NCBI RefSeq assembly: GCF_047549485.1
Contig: NZ_CP180191.1
Span: 744,001 to 808,000 of the forward strand
DNA from: Piscinibacterium candidicorallinum
GTDB taxonomy: Bacteria > Pseudomonadota > Gammaproteobacteria > Burkholderiales > Burkholderiaceae_C
DNA: 64,000 nt
Direction: 5' to 3'
In this document: in pieces, positions 39,742 through 48,305 of the stretch
How positions within the stretch are numbered: the stretch's first letter is position 1
How the letters are laid out: the number at the start of each line of letters is the position of its first letter
Notes under the pieces: model-generated
What the model was told of the DNA's origin: nothing
Seen by the model: only the letters and a program-made list of their open reading frames with translations
Database searches by the model: none
Position numbers and translations under genes: made by a program

Positions 39742-42006
39742 ATGAAGCGACGAACTTTTCTGTTGGCGGGTGCCGGCGCGCTGGGCGTGCTGGTGGTGGG
39801 CTGGGGGGTGATGCCGCCCAAGAGCCGCCTCGGTACGGCTGCCGATCTCGGCAATCTCGGTGAATCGATTGCGCTGAACGGCTGGATCCGCATTGCGCCG
39901 GACAACACAGTCACCATCGCCGTGCCGCGCAGCGAAATGGGCCAGGGTGTCTTCACCGCGCTGCCCATGCTGGTGGCCGAGGAGCTGGATTGCGCGCTGT
40001 CGCAGGTGCGGATCGAGCAGTCGCCCATGGGCGACATCTACGGCAACGTGGCCATGCTCGTCGACAGCCTGCCCATGCACCCGGACGATCACGGCCGGGG
40101 CGTGCATGCCGGTGCTGCCTGGGTGGTGGGCAAGCTGGCCCGCTCGCTCGGGCTGCAAGTGACGGGCGGCTCGTCCAGTGTGAAGGATGCCTGGGGGCCC
40201 ATGCGCCTGGCTGGCGCGACCGCGCGCGGCATGTTGCTGGCCGCAGGTGCCGCCAAGCTGGGCATGGCCGCGGCGGACTGCATGATCCAGGACGGCGTGG
40301 TTCGCGCTCGGGACGTCGCAAAAAGCAAGCAGACCGTGAGCTTCGGCGAGATCGCCAAGGATGCGCTCTCGCGCCCCGTGCCGGACGTGCAACTCAAAAG
40401 CCCGAAGGACTTCCGGCTGATTGGCAAACCCGCCAACCGGATCGACGCCGCACCCAAGACGACCGGCACGGCAGCCTTTGGCATCGACACGCGCCTGCCC
40501 GGCATGCGCTATGCCGCCATCCGCATGTGCCCCACCTTTGGCGGCGCGCTGCAGCGCGTGGACGCCGATGCCATCCGCGAGATGCCCGGCAACCCGCGCG
40601 TGGTCACCCTGCCGGCCGCGCTCGGCGCCCAGGCCGGGGTGGCCGTGATTGCGGACACCTGGTGGCAGGCCAAGCAGGCCGTGGACAAGCTGCCAGTGGT
40701 CTGGGATGCCGGCCGCAACCAGACGCTCAGCACATTCGAGTTGCAGCGCAGCCTGAGCGACGCGCTGGCCGCACAGTCCGGCTTTTCGTACCACGACCGC
40801 GGCGATGGCGAGGCCGCGCTCAAGACGGCTGCGAAGCAGCTCACCGCGCGCTACACGGCGCCGCTGCTGGCCCACGCCACCCTGGAGCCGATGAACTGCA
40901 CCGCGCAGTTCGCAGACGGCACGCTCACCCTCTGGACGCCGACGCAGGTGCCGGGTCTGGCGCACCTGTTCCTCGGCAAGCTGATGGGCATCGAGTCCGA
41001 TCGCATCAAGATCAATGTCACGCTGCTGGGCGGCGGTTTCGGCCGGCGTCTCGAGCTGGACGTGATCGGTCAGGCCGCATTCATCGCCGGGCAGGCGGGC
41101 GGCGCGCCCGTGCAGCTGATCTGGAGCCGCGACGAAGACACCCGGCACGACATGTACCGCCCCATGGCGATTGCCGATTTGCGCGCGGGACTTTCGGCCG
41201 ATGGCCAGCTCGCGGTGCTCGCCACAAAGCAGGCCAGCGAATCCGTGGTCTACAGCTTTTCCGAGCGCAACATGCCAGCCTTTGCCGCCCGCACACCGGA
41301 CAAGACCACCGACGAGGGCCTGTTCGATCGGCCCTATGAAATTCCCAACCAGAGCCACCGGCAGGTCACCGTCGAAAGCCCGGTGCCCGTCGGCTTCTGG
41401 CGCAGCGTGGGCCACAGCATGAACGCCTTCTTTGCCGAAGGCTTCATGGACGAATGCGCGCACGCTGCGGGCAAGGACCCGCTCGCGTTCCGGCGCGATC
41501 TGCTCAGGAACCATCCGCGGCATCTGAAGGTGCTCGACACCGCAGCCGAGAAGGCCGGCTGGGGTCGCAAGCTCGATGAGGGCCGCGCATTGGGCATCGC
41601 CCTGCACCAGAGCTTCGGCTCGATCGTCGCGCAGGTGGCCGAGGTGTCGGTGAGCGGCAAGGACATCCGCGTGCACCGCGTCTGGTGCGCCGTGGACTGC
41701 GGCATGGCCGTCAACCCGAACATCATTGCCCAGCAGGTGGAAGGCAGCGTGATCTTCGGCCTGACCGCCGCGCTGTGGGGCGAGGTCACGATCAGGAACG
41801 GCGCCGTCGAACAGGACAACTTCGGCGCTTACCGCCTGGCCCGCATCAACGAAGCACCGCAGGTGGAGACCTACATCATCGCCAGCAGCGAAGCACCGAG
41901 CGGAATTGGCGAACCCGCCACGCCGCCGATCGCGCCGGCCATTGCGAATGCGGTGTTCATGCTGACGGGGCAGCGACTGCGCAGTCTGCCGCTGCGGCTG
42001 TCTTGA
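39742..42006 (+). CDS. Isoquinoline 1-oxidoreductase beta-type molybdenum hydroxylase, large subunit
   Basis: A 754-residue xanthine-oxidase-family large subunit that should bind the molybdenum cofactor and hydroxylate aldehydes or N-heterocycles. MKRRTFLLAGAGALGVLVVGWG is a Tat signal (RRTFLL), so the enzyme is exported. It has SEMGQGVFTALPMLVAEELD, the duplicated IorB layout with GGGFGRRLELDVIGQAAFIA, PVGFWRSVGHSMNAF and the catalytic Glu in PSGIGEPATPP. The 2Fe-2S small subunit (IorA) and cytochrome partner that usually sit next to such a gene are absent on both sides. The substrate is unknown. Confidence 0.9.
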   Translation: MKRRTFLLAGAGALGVLVVGWGVMPPKSRLGTAADLGNLGESIALNGWIRIAPDNTVTIAVPRSEMGQGVFTALPMLVAEELDCALSQVRIEQSPMGDIYGNVAMLVDSLPMHPDDHGRGVHAGAAWVVGKLARSLGLQVTGGSSSVKDAWGPMRLAGATARGMLLAAGAAKLGMAAADCMIQDGVVRARDVAKSKQTVSFGEIAKDALSRPVPDVQLKSPKDFRLIGKPANRIDAAPKTTGTAAFGIDTRLPGMRYAAIRMCPTFGGALQRVDADAIREMPGNPRVVTLPAALGAQAGVAVIADTWWQAKQAVDKLPVVWDAGRNQTLSTFELQRSLSDALAAQSGFSYHDRGDGEAALKTAAKQLTARYTAPLLAHATLEPMNCTAQFADGTLTLWTPTQVPGLAHLFLGKLMGIESDRIKINVTLLGGGFGRRLELDVIGQAAFIAGQAGGAPVQLIWSRDEDTRHDMYRPMAIADLRAGLSADGQLAVLATKQASESVVYSFSERNMPAFAARTPDKTTDEGLFDRPYEIPNQSHRQVTVESPVPVGFWRSVGHSMNAFFAEGFMDECAHAAGKDPLAFRRDLLRNHPRHLKVLDTAAEKAGWGRKLDEGRALGIALHQSFGSIVAQVAEVSVSGKDIRVHRVWCAVDCGMAVNPNIIAQQVEGSVIFGLTAALWGEVTIRNGAVEQDNFGAYRLARINEAPQVETYIIASSEAPSGIGEPATPPIAPAIANAVFMLTGQRLRSLPLRLS

Positions 42007-42031
42007 CCCGAAAAATCTGAATCGGCTCCCA

Positions 42032-42085
42032 GAGCCATTCTTCAGGACAAAATGGCTGAAGAATGGCTCCAGACGAGTGGAAAGC
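42032..42085 (+). repeat. Dispersed intergenic palindromic element, copy C
   Basis: A perfect 14-bp stem GAGCCATTCTTCAG/CTGAAGAATGGCTC (42032-42045, 42056-42069) is followed by CAGACGAGTGGAAAGC. CAAAATGGCTG is shared with copy B, and CCAGACGAGTGGAAAG matches the family core CCAGACAAGCGGAAAG except at two positions. It lies between the convergent IorB-like and coiled-coil genes. Confidence 0.65.
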
Positions 42086-42131
42086 AATGCTTTGTATTGC
42101 GTACTGAAGGTGCGTGCGCACCGTCAGCGCG

Positions 42132-43331
42132 TCAACGCCCACACGCTCTTACGTCGCGCACCTCGACACGTACCTGCTCCACCGGGCATGAAGGAGTTGG
42201 CGAAATGGTCACGGTGTCGCCTAGGAAGCAGTCGCCGGACGCGCCCACAAAGTTGCGGGCCAGGCCCGTGATGCCGCGGGCGTCCCCGGGGCAATGGGCG
42301 CTGTAGCTGACGTCGATGCAGCCGACCTTGTTTTTGGCGGACTGCGGTACCACCCCAACCATGTAGTACTTACCTTCGCCCCCCGGGCAGCGGCGAGCAG
42401 CGAGTCGCGTGCCGGTGCGAAGGGCGTCGAGCGCGTCGCGCTGTTCGCGCTCCTTGGCCTCGCGCTGCGCGCGCGCCTGCTCCTCCCTGTCGCGCCGCTC
42501 CTGTTCACGTTTGGCCTGCAATTGCTCTCGTTCGCGCTCGGCAGCAAGACGTCGCTCCTCGGCCAGACGTGCCTGTTCACGTTCGCGCTCCTCGCGTTCG
42601 CGCCGTGCGTCCTCTTCCTTGCGCCGACGCTCTTCCTCGCGCTGTTCGGCTTCGCGCCGTGCCTGTCGGTCCTTGTCGGCCTGGGCGCTTGCGACCTGCC
42701 GACTTTCCAGATGCTTGCGCTGGCGTTCGAGCTCCGCCGCTGCCTGTTGTCGCTGCCGCTCCTGCGAGGCCAGGGTCATTTCGCGCACACGGCGCTGGTG
42801 GTCCGCCAGGCGCTGCAGGTTGTCCCGGTCCAATTTCTCGCGCCGGGCACGGGCCTCGGCATCCTGTCGGTCGCGTTCGCGCTGGCGCTCGGCGCGGCGC
42901 TGTGCATCGCGACGCTGCTCCTGGGCAAGCTGCTCGCGCCGGATCTGCCGGCGCTCACGCTCTGCCGCTTCGCGTCGCTCCTCCTCGGCCTCGCGTTCCC
43001 GTCGCTCCTCTTCCCGTTGCTGAGCCAGTTCAAGATCCGCTCGCTGGCGGACCGAAGCCACCAGGTCGCGATCCTCGCGAACCGACGCAAGACGCTCGGC
43101 TTTGGCCAGCGCACTGTTCACGCAGGACCAGTTGCGGCGCTGGATGCAGCGCTGCGCCTCCTCGATGTGCGCGCTCATGTCCGCTCGGTCCAACTTGTCG
43201 AGCTTCTCGGTCATGTTGAGCAGATCCAGCGCACTCTGAGCGTGCGCGGGCATCAGCAGGGTCCATGTGCAGGCCCAGACCATGAGTACTGCCGTCGCAC
43301 CACGCAAGACACGGCGGTTGCGCCCGTTCAT
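42132..43331 (-). CDS. Exported long charged-helix protein with Cys-rich C-terminal domain
   Basis: A 399-residue protein. A signal peptide (cleavage near AHA-Q, residue 31) is followed by a small helical domain with Cys62 and Cys70 (RCIQRRNWSCVNSALAKAERLA). An uninterrupted 200-residue Arg/Glu/Gln-rich stretch (about 95-303) should form a coiled coil or single alpha-helix. The C-terminal domain (310-399) has six Cys (315, 338, 347, 368, 382, 397) with CPGGEGKYYMVGVVP and GCIDVSYSAHCPGD, probably three disulfides. Its GTG/ATG start overlaps the stop of the upstream FGE-like gene by 4 bases. I do not recognise the family. A periplasmic spacer or scaffold role is an inference from shape only. 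Confidence 0.75.
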   Translation of the reverse strand: MNGRNRRVLRGATAVLMVWACTWTLLMPAHAQSALDLLNMTEKLDKLDRADMSAHIEEAQRCIQRRNWSCVNSALAKAERLASVREDRDLVASVRQRADLELAQQREEERREREAEEERREAAERERRQIRREQLAQEQRRDAQRRAERQRERDRQDAEARARREKLDRDNLQRLADHQRRVREMTLASQERQRQQAAAELERQRKHLESRQVASAQADKDRQARREAEQREEERRRKEEDARREREEREREQARLAEERRLAAEREREQLQAKREQERRDREEQARAQREAKEREQRDALDALRTGTRLAARRCPGGEGKYYMVGVVPQSAKNKVGCIDVSYSAHCPGDARGITGLARNFVGASGDCFLGDTVTISPTPSCPVEQVRVEVRDVRACGR

Positions 43332-45688
43332 TGGGCGGTATCCCGTTCACGTACCACCCGCAGGCCGGTAACGACATCGCGCTGGGTCTGCGCGCGTGTG
43401 CTTCTGCCCGGAGCATGCGTCAGCAGGTTCCCGGAGAGCAGGTACCACGAGCCGCCGCGCGTCACGAACACGGTGCACTGCGGCGCGACGAGCGCCGAAC
43501 CGTCCACCGGCGCGTTCGTGTAGCTCGGCTGCCAGCAGTCCTCGACGTGCTCCGCTGCATTGCCAAGCATGTCCGACAAACCCCATGCATTTGGCTTGAA
43601 TGCTCCTACTGGCGCGGTGTAGGCGAAGTTGTCGTTGCAGGGGCGGTTCGCGCTCTGCGCAAATGCTCGCTCGAACGCTTGATCACGCAGGTTTGCGAAT
43701 TCGCAGGAGCGTGCGCCTTCGCGCCGCCAGGGCGCCCGCTCACTTGATCCGGCGCGTGCGGCGTACTCCCATTCGGCTTCGGTGGGCAGGCGATACTTTT
43801 TTCCGGTCGTGGCGCTGAGCCATTCGAGATAGGCCTTGGCGTCTTGTCGCGATACGCATACCGCCGGGTGATCAGCGCTTTGAGTGAAGCCAGGCGACAG
43901 GGTGCTCAGGCCGGGATTGGGTGCGCCAAGCACGATTGATCCGGGGTTAGTGCCGACTTGCACTGGCGCGCAGCCCGCCGTGGCCGGTACTGAAGGTGCT
44001 GCGGGTACCGTGCTGCCTGCGTTGACGCCCGGTGCGGCGACGGGTGCTGCGACCGGTGTGGCTTGCGCGCGGGTCCGCTCGAAGGCATCCCACTGCTCGC
44101 GGGTCACTTCGACCCGGCCGATGGCGAAGGGCTTGACCGTTACCCAGCGCAAGGGGTATTCGCTATCCGTGGCGCCCTCGGGCGACAGATAGGGAGTGCC
44201 CATCTCGAAGCGGCCACCGGGGAGGTTGACGAGCTCCGGGCAGGTGGCACAGTCGCGATACGGCTTCAAGGATGCGGGATCAACGGTCGGCGCAGGAACG
44301 GCAAAGTCCCTCGCTACGCGGAAGCCGGTGTGGTTGAACGTCGCTGAATCCGGAATCCACTGAGCGAACAACAGCCAGTTATTGGCAACTGCGTTGAATC
44401 TGCCGCCCACGCTACCGAATACCGGGTCCGTGACCGCTGCTCGCCCCACGGCCGATGAACACATGTCGATCGGCGAGCCGTCAGCAGGCTGCTCCGCGAG
44501 GCGAACCCAGTTCTCCCAGTTCGCGACACTCGTACTGCCTTGTGAGCGAGATCCGTAGCAGTCGGCCACGAACTCCTGGACGTTGCCGACCATGTCGTGC
44601 AAGCCCCACGCGTTCGCGGGGAAACTACCCACGGCCAAGGTCTTGTCCGTGCTCTTCCCGCCGCAGCCGGGGCAGTTTGCAGCACCCGCCTTGAGTTGAT
44701 CACCCCAGGGCCAAACTGTTGTTGCTCCCGCGCGGGAAGCGTATTGGAATTCGATCTGCGACAGCAGGCGATAGGGTTGACCCGTGCGGCGCGAGAGCCA
44801 CGCGACGTACTGCTGCGCGTCACGCCACGAGATGTTGATGACTGGCTGGCGACCTCGACCCCACTTGCTGTCGAAGATCATGCCCTCGGTTACGCCCTCA
44901 GGCGGGATGCGGCTGCAGCCGCCGGCAGCCGCGCCTGCGGCAACGCAGGCGTCCCACTCCGCGAAGGTGATTTCAAACTTGCCGATCGCAACAGGCGCCA
45001 GCAACTCGAAACGGTTGTACCAACGCTGAGATTCAGTCGAACCAGGTACTGCCGGCGCGCGCCCAGGGGGAATCCAGACCATCTCCGGGCATTCCGGGCA
45101 GTCTTTGAATGCTTTGCCGTCCCCTGAAACCAAACCTGCTTCCGCAAATCCCTTGTTGACGGCGGCGGCGCGCTCTCGTCGACGCTGGTCTGCCTGTTCG
45201 GCGGCCAGCCGCCGAAGCTCTGCCTGACGCGCCGCTGCGGCGGCTTGCGCACGGGCCCGCTCTTCGTCGGCCTTGCGTTTGGCTTCGGCCTCTGCGCGCT
45301 TGCGTTCTTCCTCCAGTCGGCGGCGTTCAGCTTCCGCGCGCTGGCGCTCGGCCTCCTGGCGGCGGCCTTCAGCGTTCAGCTCCACTGGGCCAAGCTGAAC
45401 CTCCACGCGCTTGGCCGCGGCCTCGCCGATGCCGAAGCGCGTTGTGAAGCGCCGCTCGCGCAAGGGATCGACCTTCTTGACTGCGCTCAGCTCAATGTTG
45501 CCCGGTTGAACTTCGACGTCCAGCGGGCAATCGCCGCGGTACTTGCCGTTGATTGTGATTTCTGCGCCCGCCGCTTGGCCCTCGCAAACAATTCGTACCG
45601 CCGATGGTCTGCCCTGGGCATGTGCTTGTTGCAAAAACATCAGCAGCAATGAAGCCACCACCATTCCGCCAAGGCCCTGTAGTCCCAT
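43328..45688 (-). CDS. Exported PEGA / coiled-coil / tandem FGE-like (SUMF1-fold) protein
   Basis: A 786-residue protein. Signal peptide 1-24; a PEGA-like domain about 28-73 (VRIVCEGQAAGAEITINGKYRGDCPLDVEVQPG); a charged helix about 105-175; then two SUMF1/FGE-fold domains. The first (about 195-462) begins DCPECPEMVWIPPG, the second (about 478-782) DCATCPELVNLPGGRFEMG. Both keep the fold markers (YRLLSQIEFQYASRAG; YRLPTEAEWEYAARAG; AWGLHDMVGNVQEF; AWGLSDMLGNAAEH). The two copper Cys of real FGE (GGSxLCxxxYC) are absent: Leu750 and Leu755 in domain 2, Ala433 and Trp438 in domain 1. It is therefore unlikely to make formylglycine; related folds bind sugars or peptides. It is coupled to the charged-helix gene downstream. 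Confidence 0.85.
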   Translation of the reverse strand: MGLQGLGGMVVASLLLMFLQQAHAQGRPSAVRIVCEGQAAGAEITINGKYRGDCPLDVEVQPGNIELSAVKKVDPLRERRFTTRFGIGEAAAKRVEVQLGPVELNAEGRRQEAERQRAEAERRRLEEERKRAEAEAKRKADEERARAQAAAAARQAELRRLAAEQADQRRRERAAAVNKGFAEAGLVSGDGKAFKDCPECPEMVWIPPGRAPAVPGSTESQRWYNRFELLAPVAIGKFEITFAEWDACVAAGAAAGGCSRIPPEGVTEGMIFDSKWGRGRQPVINISWRDAQQYVAWLSRRTGQPYRLLSQIEFQYASRAGATTVWPWGDQLKAGAANCPGCGGKSTDKTLAVGSFPANAWGLHDMVGNVQEFVADCYGSRSQGSTSVANWENWVRLAEQPADGSPIDMCSSAVGRAAVTDPVFGSVGGRFNAVANNWLLFAQWIPDSATFNHTGFRVARDFAVPAPTVDPASLKPYRDCATCPELVNLPGGRFEMGTPYLSPEGATDSEYPLRWVTVKPFAIGRVEVTREQWDAFERTRAQATPVAAPVAAPGVNAGSTVPAAPSVPATAGCAPVQVGTNPGSIVLGAPNPGLSTLSPGFTQSADHPAVCVSRQDAKAYLEWLSATTGKKYRLPTEAEWEYAARAGSSERAPWRREGARSCEFANLRDQAFERAFAQSANRPCNDNFAYTAPVGAFKPNAWGLSDMLGNAAEHVEDCWQPSYTNAPVDGSALVAPQCTVFVTRGGSWYLLSGNLLTHAPGRSTRAQTQRDVVTGLRVVRERDTAQ

Positions 45689-45763
45689 GCTGTCGTCACT
45701 CCCTCATCTTCAATTTCGTGAATTGCGCAGACCATAGACGCAGATGCATTCGGAGGAAGAGGG

Positions 45764-45783
45764 TGTTCGCTCTTGAGCGAACA
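45764..45783. terminator. Perfect 20-bp dyad between the FGE-like operon and the MFS gene
   Basis: TGTTCGCTC-TT-GAGCGAACA is a perfect inverted repeat. It lies 20 bases past the MFS stop and about 75 bases before the FGE-like start on the same strand. It may end the MFS transcript or act as an operator of the FGE-like operon; without a U-tract the latter is at least as likely. Confidence 0.45.
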
Positions 45784-45803
45784 AGACCGGTATGGCGGGG
45801 CGA

Positions 45804-46991
45804 CTAGGCGCGATCGGAGTGCATACAAAGCGATAACGCCGCGGCGCCGGCGAGTAGCGCTGCGGCTGATGCAAAGGCGCTCGTCAAGCCAGTGGTCTCG
45901 ATCAGCCAGCCCGCCACCGCCGTGCCGATGCCGATGCCGCTGACGATGAAGGTGGACGACCAGGTGAAGGCCTCGGTGGCGTATTGCTGCGGCCCCAGAC
46001 GCGAGATCATGAGCGTCTGCGCAGTCAGCGCTGGCGCGATCAGCAGCCCGGCCAAGAAGGACAGCGGCATCATCCACCACACGTCTGGCGCAAGCATGTG
46101 CGCTCCGACCATGAGCGCGAGCAGGGCCATGGCCGCACCGTACTGGCGTTCCAGGGGCATTCGCAGGTGCATCGCGCCGTACACCGCCCCGCCGATGGCG
46201 CTGCCCACTGAATTGATGGCCAGCAGCGCGCCGCCCACCGCCGGCCAGCCGGCCTGCGTGGCCGCAGCGGCGTAGCTCACCTCGAGCACGCCGAAGCTGA
46301 AGGTCAGGCCGAAGTTACAGATGAACACCAGCCAGAGCGGCAAGATCGTCAGCGGGCCGAGCAGGTGGCGCTCGGCGTGCGGTTCATGCTTCCAGTACTT
46401 CAGGCCGGGCGAATTGAGGAAGGCCAGCACGGCGAGCGCCGAGCAGGCCACCGCAGCGCCGAAGGCCCAGGTGGGGCTGCCGACGGCCAGCAGCAGGGCG
46501 ATGAGGGCCGGGCCGAGCGTGAAATTCAGCTCGATGGACACGGCATCCACGGCAAAGGCCATGCGCCGGTCCGGACCGTCATCGAAGCGGTGGCGCCAGA
46601 GCGTGCGCGAGAGCGTCGTGATCGGTGTCACAAACGCGCCGCCCACGATCGCCAGGAGCAGGGCGTCGGAGAAGTCCGGGCGCTTGAGTGCACTGATCAT
46701 CAGCAGCGCGAGTGCAAGCGGCTGCACCACGCCCGTGATGCGCAGCGGCCAGAGCGGGCCGACGCGGTCGATCAGCCGCCCCTGCACCGGTGCGGTAATG
46801 GCCATGGCAATGAAATACGCGCCGACCACTGTGCCCGCCTGCGCAAAGCTGCCCAGGGCCTGCTTCAGGAACATGAGCATCGCAAAGCTCATCATCGCCA
46901 CCGGCAGGCGCGAGATCACCGTGAACAGCACGATGGCCTTCACGTCAGGCAGGGCGAAGAAGCTGCGATAAGGGTCGAACAGGGCGCGCAT
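45804..46991 (-). CDS. Major facilitator superfamily transporter
   Basis: A 395-residue protein with about twelve hydrophobic segments. MFS hallmarks include the loop after TM2, GAYFIAMAITAPVQGRLIDRVGPLWPLRITG, and the central loop around KYWKHEPHAERHLLGPLTILPLWL. It lacks a clear family marker for a substrate; drug or metabolite efflux is the usual label. ATG 46991 (MRALFDPYRSFFAL) is preferred; the frame extends upstream to 47075 without hydrophobic content. It is divergent from the arginase gene, 110 bases apart, so a link to arginine/ornithine is possible but unproven. Confidence 0.85.
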   Translation of the reverse strand: MRALFDPYRSFFALPDVKAIVLFTVISRLPVAMMSFAMLMFLKQALGSFAQAGTVVGAYFIAMAITAPVQGRLIDRVGPLWPLRITGVVQPLALALLMISALKRPDFSDALLLAIVGGAFVTPITTLSRTLWRHRFDDGPDRRMAFAVDAVSIELNFTLGPALIALLLAVGSPTWAFGAAVACSALAVLAFLNSPGLKYWKHEPHAERHLLGPLTILPLWLVFICNFGLTFSFGVLEVSYAAAATQAGWPAVGGALLAINSVGSAIGGAVYGAMHLRMPLERQYGAAMALLALMVGAHMLAPDVWWMMPLSFLAGLLIAPALTAQTLMISRLGPQQYATEAFTWSSTFIVSGIGIGTAVAGWLIETTGLTSAFASAAALLAGAAALSLCMHSDRA

Positions 46992-47101
46992 CGGTTCGTC
47001 ATTATCCGCAGCCCCTGCCACAAAGCTGTCAGCAGGCTGCGGCAGAGCAGCTTGTTGACAGCGATGAGCGAACACAAGCGCAAGCTGCGAGAATGCGCGC
47101 C

Positions 47102-48022
47102 ATGAACAAGATCGTCAGCCTGATTGGCGTCCCCACGGACATTGGCGCGGGTGCGCGCGGCGCGAGCATGGGGCCGGAGGCCCTGCGTGTGGCAGGGCTC
47201 ATTCCCGCGCTTCAGGGCCACGGCCTGCAGGTGCTGGATCGCGGCAACCTCAGCGGCCCGGCCAACCCCTGGCAGCCGCCGGTGGAGGGCTACCGCCACC
47301 TGCCCGAGGTGGTGCAGTGGAACCAGGCCACGCACGAGGCGGTGTACGCGGAGTTGGCCGCCGGGCATCTGCCGATCATGCTCGGCGGCGACCACTGCCT
47401 GGGCATCGGATCCATTTCCGCCGTGGCGCGCTGGTGCCGCGAGCAAGGCAAGAAGCTGCGCGTGCTCTGGCTGGATGCCCATGCCGACTTCAACACCAAC
47501 GAACTCACGCCCAGCGGCAATGTGCACGGCATGCCGGTGGCGGTGCTGTGCGGCTACGGACCGAAGGAACTGGTGGAGATCGGCGGCACAGTGCCGGCCA
47601 TCAAGCCCGGTGTGGTGCGGCAGATCGGCATCCGCAGCGTGGACCAGGGCGAAAAGCGCTTCGTGCACGAAGTGGGACTGGAGGTGTTCGACATGCGCTA
47701 CATCGATGAGATGGGCATGCGCCACACCATGGAACTCGCGCTCGGTCTGATGGACCCGAACACGCATCTGCACGTGAGCTTCGACGTGGACTTTCTCGAC
47801 CCCGAGATCGCCCCCGGCGTGGGCACCACCGTGCCCGGTGGCCCGACCTATCGGGAGGCGCAGTTGTGCATGGAGATGATCGCGGACACCGGCCTGCTGG
47901 GTTCGCTGGACGTGGTGGAGCTCAACCCGGCGCTGGACGTGCGCAACAAGACGGCGGATCTGGCCGTGGATCTGATCGAAAGCCTGTTCGGCAAGAGCAC
48001 GCTGATGCGCAAGGACCGCTGA
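47102..48022 (+). CDS. rocF: Arginase
   Basis: Hydrolyses L-arginine to ornithine and urea. The 306-residue ureohydrolase has all Mn2+-binding motifs: GGDHCLGIGS, DAHADFNTNELTPSGNVHGMP and SFDVDFLDPEIAPGVGTTVPGG. The NVHGMP loop and length fit arginase rather than agmatinase. ATG 47102 (MNKIVSLIGVPTD) is the homology start; ATG 47093 is in frame. The gene is monocistronic, with an AT-rich spacer and a terminator after it. It might supply ornithine from arginine when amino acids are abundant; argE 40 kb away makes ornithine in biosynthesis. Confidence 0.93.
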   Translation: MNKIVSLIGVPTDIGAGARGASMGPEALRVAGLIPALQGHGLQVLDRGNLSGPANPWQPPVEGYRHLPEVVQWNQATHEAVYAELAAGHLPIMLGGDHCLGIGSISAVARWCREQGKKLRVLWLDAHADFNTNELTPSGNVHGMPVAVLCGYGPKELVEIGGTVPAIKPGVVRQIGIRSVDQGEKRFVHEVGLEVFDMRYIDEMGMRHTMELALGLMDPNTHLHVSFDVDFLDPEIAPGVGTTVPGGPTYREAQLCMEMIADTGLLGSLDVVELNPALDVRNKTADLAVDLIESLFGKSTLMRKDR

Positions 48023-48065
48023 CCTTCATTGGCCGATAGTGTTTGTTATTGAGATGGGCAAATTG

Positions 48066-48105
48066 CCGTTTCCGATTGTCTGATGCGCGGAAAGTGGCAT
48101 TTATC
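48066..48105 (-). repeat. Dispersed intergenic palindromic element, copy J
   Basis: On the minus strand the element reads TTTCCGCGCATCAGACAATC, then GGAAACGGC. CGCATCAGACAATCGGAAA matches the family core CGCACCAGACAAGCGGAAA at 17 of 19 positions, and TTTCCG/CGGAAA gives an outer stem. A weaker core-like string (CTCGGCATCAAGCGGAC, minus strand) lies at about 48180-48196. Both are between the convergent arginase and rplY genes. Confidence 0.6.
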
Positions 48106-48208
48106 TTCTTTGAATTACTTGTCCGAAAGTGAATTAATAAAGCGTCGGTGCGCTTCTTCAGGCACCCAGTGCACACGTCCGCTTGATGCCGAGCACACCC
48201 GCAAAACG

Positions 48209-48239
48209 AAAAGCCCGCCGGAGAACCGGGCGGGCTTTT
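48209..48239. terminator. Bidirectional intrinsic terminator between arginase and rplY
   Basis: AAAAGCCCGCC (48209-48219) pairs with GGCGGGCTTTT (48229-48239), followed by T and GTTTCTG on the plus strand and by CGTTTTGC on the minus strand. It lies between convergent genes and probably serves both. Confidence 0.9.
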
Positions 48240-48305
48240 TGTTTCTGCCAGACTGGTTCTGCGGCGCACCGTGCGAGGGCGCGGCCGCAGACGGCTTGAG
48301 GCGAC

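Noticed and set aside
39505..42087. Minus-strand ORF of 860 codons opposite the IorB-like gene
   Set aside because: Mirror frame of a clearly recognisable enzyme; Gln/His/Arg-rich without motifs or a plausible start.
43328..45688. Annotation as an active formylglycine-generating (sulfatase-activating) enzyme
   Set aside because: The copper-binding cysteines are missing in both domains and there is no sulfatase nearby, so only the fold is claimed.
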